Positions 59,834 through 64,000 of a stretch of DNA of 64,000 nucleotides are shown in pieces. The stretch is from contig CM039193.1 of assembly GCA_008360975.2 (NCBI GenBank), positions 10,530,501-10,594,500 on the forward strand. The letters are read 5' to 3'. Position numbers and translations under genes: made by a program. The notes under the pieces are model-generated. The model saw only the letters and a program-made list of their open reading frames with translations, was not told the DNA's origin and made no database searches. Within the stretch, counting starts at the first letter, position 1; each line of letters begins with the position of its first letter. This DNA comes from Lichenostomus cassidix. Its lineage: Eukaryota; Chordata; Aves; Passeriformes; Meliphagidae.

Positions 59834-61099
59834 CCTTGTGCTTCTAACCAGCAGTTGCTATCGACAGCAATTTTTGTGGATCTGTTTCAATCTAACTTCA
59901 GCAGCAAAACACCTAGTTTAAAAATTGGAAATAAACTTCTTTCTGTCCAAGACTGCTTGGTCATCAGTCTCCAGGAATTAATCTGAGTAAGAATTTCCAC
60001 TTCCCACTTGCCAACAGCGCTACAAATCTTTTGTGAAAGAATCTGGCATTAAAACAACCAGATGTATCACAACACACTCTCACCCCCAAGCAACTATTTT
60101 CCATACTAGATAAGGTGGACTACAGTTCTCAGAAAAATGCTGCCTAACCTACCACACAGAGAGCACAGAACTAAAGAAATGTTTGATCCATGTAGTCCCA
60201 CTAATTTAAGCCTAAAGAGAAATAATTATTGAAAAGAAAGAAGGAGGATACAAAGGGTGAAATTTTGATACCCAAATTCCGATGACACTTTTTAGATATA
60301 CATACTCAAAGACCACATCAGAGCATCAGGTCAGCTGTCTCATTCCTGACCAGCTAACTCTTACAGTATTTTTATTGTAAATTTTTTTAGACTGTTTTTT
60401 AACACTTTTTTAGGCAAACTAGGTTTTAAAACAAGAACTGTAGCAAAACCACATTTTAGAAGTAACAAAACGCCAAATAATTCAACTTCAGGAATTGTAA
60501 TGGCATACTGACTTCTTTCCCTCTTTTACAGAATTTGCTTTCAAAATCATCTCTAAAGCATACATATTCAGATTAACTTTACCAGTAAGTATATTTGAAA
60601 TCAGAACCATCAAGTAAGAAATTAGACTCAAAAGCTATTTGCCTTACGGTAACAATGACAAAACCCCCAAACAATCAAAAGCCAGGAAACAAAAGATAAA
60701 TGCACAGGGACTGGGCATTGAACTGTTAGACAAGAGACTGTTTATGAGAAGAGAAATGCAGTCAGCAATCTTCCTTCCAGATTAGGCAATGGATACAAGA
60801 ACCTGAGAGGTAAAGATGATGCAGAATATGAACTAAGTATCTCTGAAAGAGAAGCCCTGAAGCACAGCCAAGTGAGTTTTAAATTTATTTCTGCACATTT
60901 TCTTTAAAAACTTCAGGAGGAGCTTTACAGGGACTAAAAAGAGCAGAGAGAGAGAGCAATTTGTTTGTGTGGGTTAATAAGTGCTCACAACACACCAGGG
61001 TGTGGGGAATATCAGAGCTTCATGAAGTGCTGAGACACAGAGAAATAAAGAACTTATGCCTCCAGTTTCATAAATACCAGGTACAGGCAGCAGATATTT

Positions 61100-61510
61100 C
61101 CATTTTAAGTAGGCCAGCATTTACTCTGGAACCTGTCTCATATATTAATATGGCGGTTTATGTCCTTTCAGGCAGCTCTATATTTTTAGTTTATCCACCA
61201 GTGAACTCTTGAGGATATGAAATGTTATGTATAGACCCAAGATGCGCCAGAACCTACAACTGCTGCCTTGAAAATCAAAACAATAGCTGTTTCCATCCTT
61301 CATAATTAGAGGCAAAATACGGATCCTCTTCACCTTTGCAAATACCAGGTCAGGGTATGCCTGGGTACAGTTAATCCACTGCTCCTCTGTGTTTACGACT
61401 AAACAAACAGCAGCTGCCTGCAGCTTGCAGCTCTCCCCCGACTCCCTTGTGGGGGCCATTTATTGAGTCATAAACTCCTCTGATAGTGTTATCACCACAG
61501 CATTTGCCCA
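61100..61510. promoter_or_regulatory. candidate regulatory element
   Basis: Two motif-rich parts. CATATATTAATATGGCGG with CTATATTTTTAG forms the first. GGGGCCATTTATTGAGTC, ATAAACTCC and CCAAATAAAGG form the second, about 250 bp later. Sequence is complex and non-coding. Confidence 0.25.
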
Positions 61511-63329
61511 AATAAAGGTTGAAAGAGAAACTAAAAACAAAGGAAAAAAAAAAAAGAGAATTTCCTTTATAGAGAAGGCAAGACAAATCCTTCTACAGAT
61601 ATGTTTGCTTTGAGCAAGGACTGACTGACAAAAGGTAGGCAGGACAGGCAGAGACCTGGCTGAGGATGGCTGGGCATAGTATCCTGCAGACAGAAACACA
61701 CAGATTTATCTGAAACTACAAACCTGAATTCCAGAAAGCTCAAACAACCCTAAAGCCTTCCAAGTTAGATATATTGTATTTCAAGTAGCACACCATGTGA
61801 TAGATCTCTTCAATGAGGCTTCAACAGCCAAGATCTACCTCTGCAGAATCCCAGGGGGAGGAGAAATCCTGGCATTTCACAAGTACAGATACAGACCTTG
61901 CTATACCTGGTCCAAACTTTCTTCCTCCAGCCACACACATTGACTGCTCCTCTCCAGCCCAATAAGTACACAACCTGTCTATAAAGTACTCTGCAGTCCA
62001 TTAGAATGGAAACAACACTTTAGCAAGAGCCTGATGATCCAGAATGACCAGATACCTGCAGTGCAGCCCATGGCATCCAACTCATCCCAGAGCTGTTTAC
62101 CTTAAGCAGAGAGATATCCAGGTTGCAGAAAAGAAAGCTCCCAGCAGGCCACACTTCAGCAGGATCCAGAGTGCTTGAGCAAAACTGCTCCATCAGGATG
62201 GGACACTGCAGAAATACCTGCAGCATCCTCTCAGCAGTGTAAGTCCCTGTCCACAGATTAGAGACAAACTTCCAGAAGAGCTGTAATGCTTTGCTTTGTG
62301 TGCCAAAAGGGAACTGGGCTTGCACGGAGATCACTTGGAAATGTAAACGCCATAAATTGACCACATTCCTTTTTATTATAGTCAAGGGCAAAGCAGAATA
62401 CAAACGATTCAAGGTTATGTTAAAAGTCTCCATTCACTGGAATTCAGTCAATCAGTATTTAGCAAGGGCTTGTTTGCACACAGCAGAGTGACTCACAGCA
62501 AATGTGTGTGAATTTCCCTGCACTTTCATTACAAACCCAGAACATTCACATACAGAGAAACTCACTCGCCAGTTTATTACATTGTAATTTCCTTACGCAG
62601 ACAAGCCCTAAAGCCTTGACAGAAGTAAGTTTACCTTTGTCTGTTATGAATAGCAGATTTGTGAGAAGCTGGACACAGAACAGGGAGAAAGTGCAGGATT
62701 ATGAATGACTCCTAGCTCAGTGTATACAGCCACTATTGACAAGGGAATACACATGTCTGAGTACACAGCTCCTGATAGCTTGGTTTGGCCAGGAGCTAGA
62801 GCACAAAAGTTTCACCTTGGTCCATCTGTGAAAGACAGGCACCTAGAGACAGTAAGGAAACCCCTGAAAAGAAGGGATACATGCTCTTCACTAACAGATA
62901 TTTTTCCTGCACACAGTTGCAGGAAGCAGGTTCTGTTTGAAATCTCAAATCACATTAATATATGGTCACCAGAGGCCTCATTTTCCAAGTGGCAGCTGGT
63001 TGGAGATTCCCTGGTATAACCACCAATTATGTAACAAAGTAACTAACTAAAATTCTCCCTCAATTCAGATTTGCCTATTGGTGTGAACAGAACGCAAGGG
63101 TAGCAGAATGGAACACACTCTGGAAAGCTTGCATGTGAGTGCATATTTGCACAGGGGAGGGAAGCAATTCACTAATAGGACTCAGACATTTTAAAACAAA
63201 ATCATTTGTTTTCCTCTTCCATCTGGGCCCAAACTAAGAAATTACGTAGATTTCCACTGCCCACTCTCCTTTTCCTTCCACACCCCCCTCTCACTGGCAC
63301 GAGATAAAACCTTGGGGAAACAGCAGCAG

Positions 63330-63600
63330 CAATTTTCAATTCTCATTATCTAACGGCAGCAGTAGCTCTTGGTGAAACTTGCGGTCAATAAACTACAGGC
63401 AATTTTGAAAGACACAATGGGAACTGCCCCTCCTACAGCTGTCCCATTATCCCAGCCTTTATTAGATTTAAAGCCAGCGATTTTTATGCTGTAGCTCAAG
63501 TTCTGCAGAGCCATGGAAACAGACCACCAGAAAAGATAAAACACTCCTAAATTAAACAGGACCTATCGGAGTAACGCCCTCTAAAGTCAGAGAACTTCCA
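63330..63600. promoter_or_regulatory. candidate regulatory element
   Basis: Complex block with CpG retention (TCTAACGGC, CTTGCGGTC, CCAGCGATTTTTATGC, CTATCGGAGTAACGCCC) and AT-rich cores (TTTATTAGATTTAAAGCC, CTCCTAAATTAAACAGG). It resembles conserved non-coding sequence more than its surroundings do. No exon is recognised. Confidence 0.35.
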
Positions 63601-64000
63601 CATAAGCAAAGCATGGGATGCAGCAAGTGCCTGAAGAGGCTGACACTGCTGCAGTGAGTCAACAGTGACACGACCAGAAATCAACATTCAGGATGGTACA
63701 AAGGGAAAAGCTCATGAGCAGGTTAGGCAGGGCAAATTGAAAGCATACTGGCTACAAAGGCAGACAGCCAGAGCAGGATCCTGCTCCCATAACCATGAGC
63801 ATCCCTGGCACCAACTTCGTAGGCTATGCTCTGGATGTGCCTCCCAAGAGGCAGAGGGAAATACTCATCTCTGGCTGGCAGTTCAGCTGGCCAGTTTCTG
63901 ATGACTTTTTTGAATCAGATGCACCATGTGATCATTTCTCTCTGTTGACTACAAGAGATAGCCCAATGGCCAGAAAATACCCAAAACAGGCAACAATAGC

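Larger units (their letters stand above)
40526..64000. other. gene-poor AT-rich region to window end
   Basis: No exon, RNA gene or full transposon is recognised across about 23 kb. Contents are simple repeats, a possible orphan promoter at 51.2 kb, an open frame of uncertain status at 59.4 kb and several enhancer-like blocks (42.8, 44.4, 45.6, 61.1 and 63.3 kb). The 233-codon minus-strand frame at 44185-44886 begins with GTG and overlaps one of those blocks. I treat it as chance. Confidence 0.5.

Noticed and set aside
1..64000. CRISPR arrays, bacterial operons, prophage or plasmid features
   Set aside because: The window is vertebrate nuclear DNA. There are no spaced identical repeats and no compact gene runs.

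Overview
This is eukaryotic DNA, almost certainly from a bird. Two fragments carry the diagnostic 3'-region sequence of CR1 retrotransposons (about 19.52-19.68 kb and 32.72-32.81 kb). Interspersed repeats are otherwise sparse, there is a long CpG island, and no long stretch of compact coding sequence exists on either strand. I recognise no complete protein-coding gene. The many open frames of 60-240 codons look like chance: they lack splice context, family similarity and often an ATG, and they shadow each other on both strands.

Layout. (1) 1-5.4 kb is GC-moderate to GC-rich non-coding sequence. If the minus-strand gene proposed here is real, this is its first intron. It holds a homeodomain-type AT-rich element near 0.7 kb and a perfect palindromic POU-dimer (MORE) site at 5.01 kb. 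(2) About 5.4-7.1 kb is a strong CpG island. On the minus strand it has GC boxes, a TATA-like CTTTAAGG, a CTCF-like core, a Gly/Ala-rich open frame with two in-frame ATGs and a GTGAGT splice donor. It therefore looks like the promoter and first exon of a gene read leftward out of the window. I cannot name the gene. (3) 7.1-22.3 kb is GC-rich non-coding DNA upstream of that gene, punctuated by AT-rich islands typical of conserved regulatory elements. It also has a truncated CR1, a 49-bp direct repeat spaced exactly 640 bp, and a small second CpG island at 19.8-20.1 kb. (4) 22.3-64 kb is markedly more AT-rich and CpG-poor. It contains no recognisable exon, a second CR1 fragment, a probable solo retroviral LTR near 40.0-40.5 kb, simple repeats and many more enhancer-like blocks with octamer, MEF2 and TAATTA-type motifs.

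The overall picture is the 5' end of one developmentally regulated gene plus a long regulatory gene desert. This is inferred from composition, motifs and repeat families. Conservation and transcription could not be tested here, so all enhancer-like calls are given low to moderate confidence.
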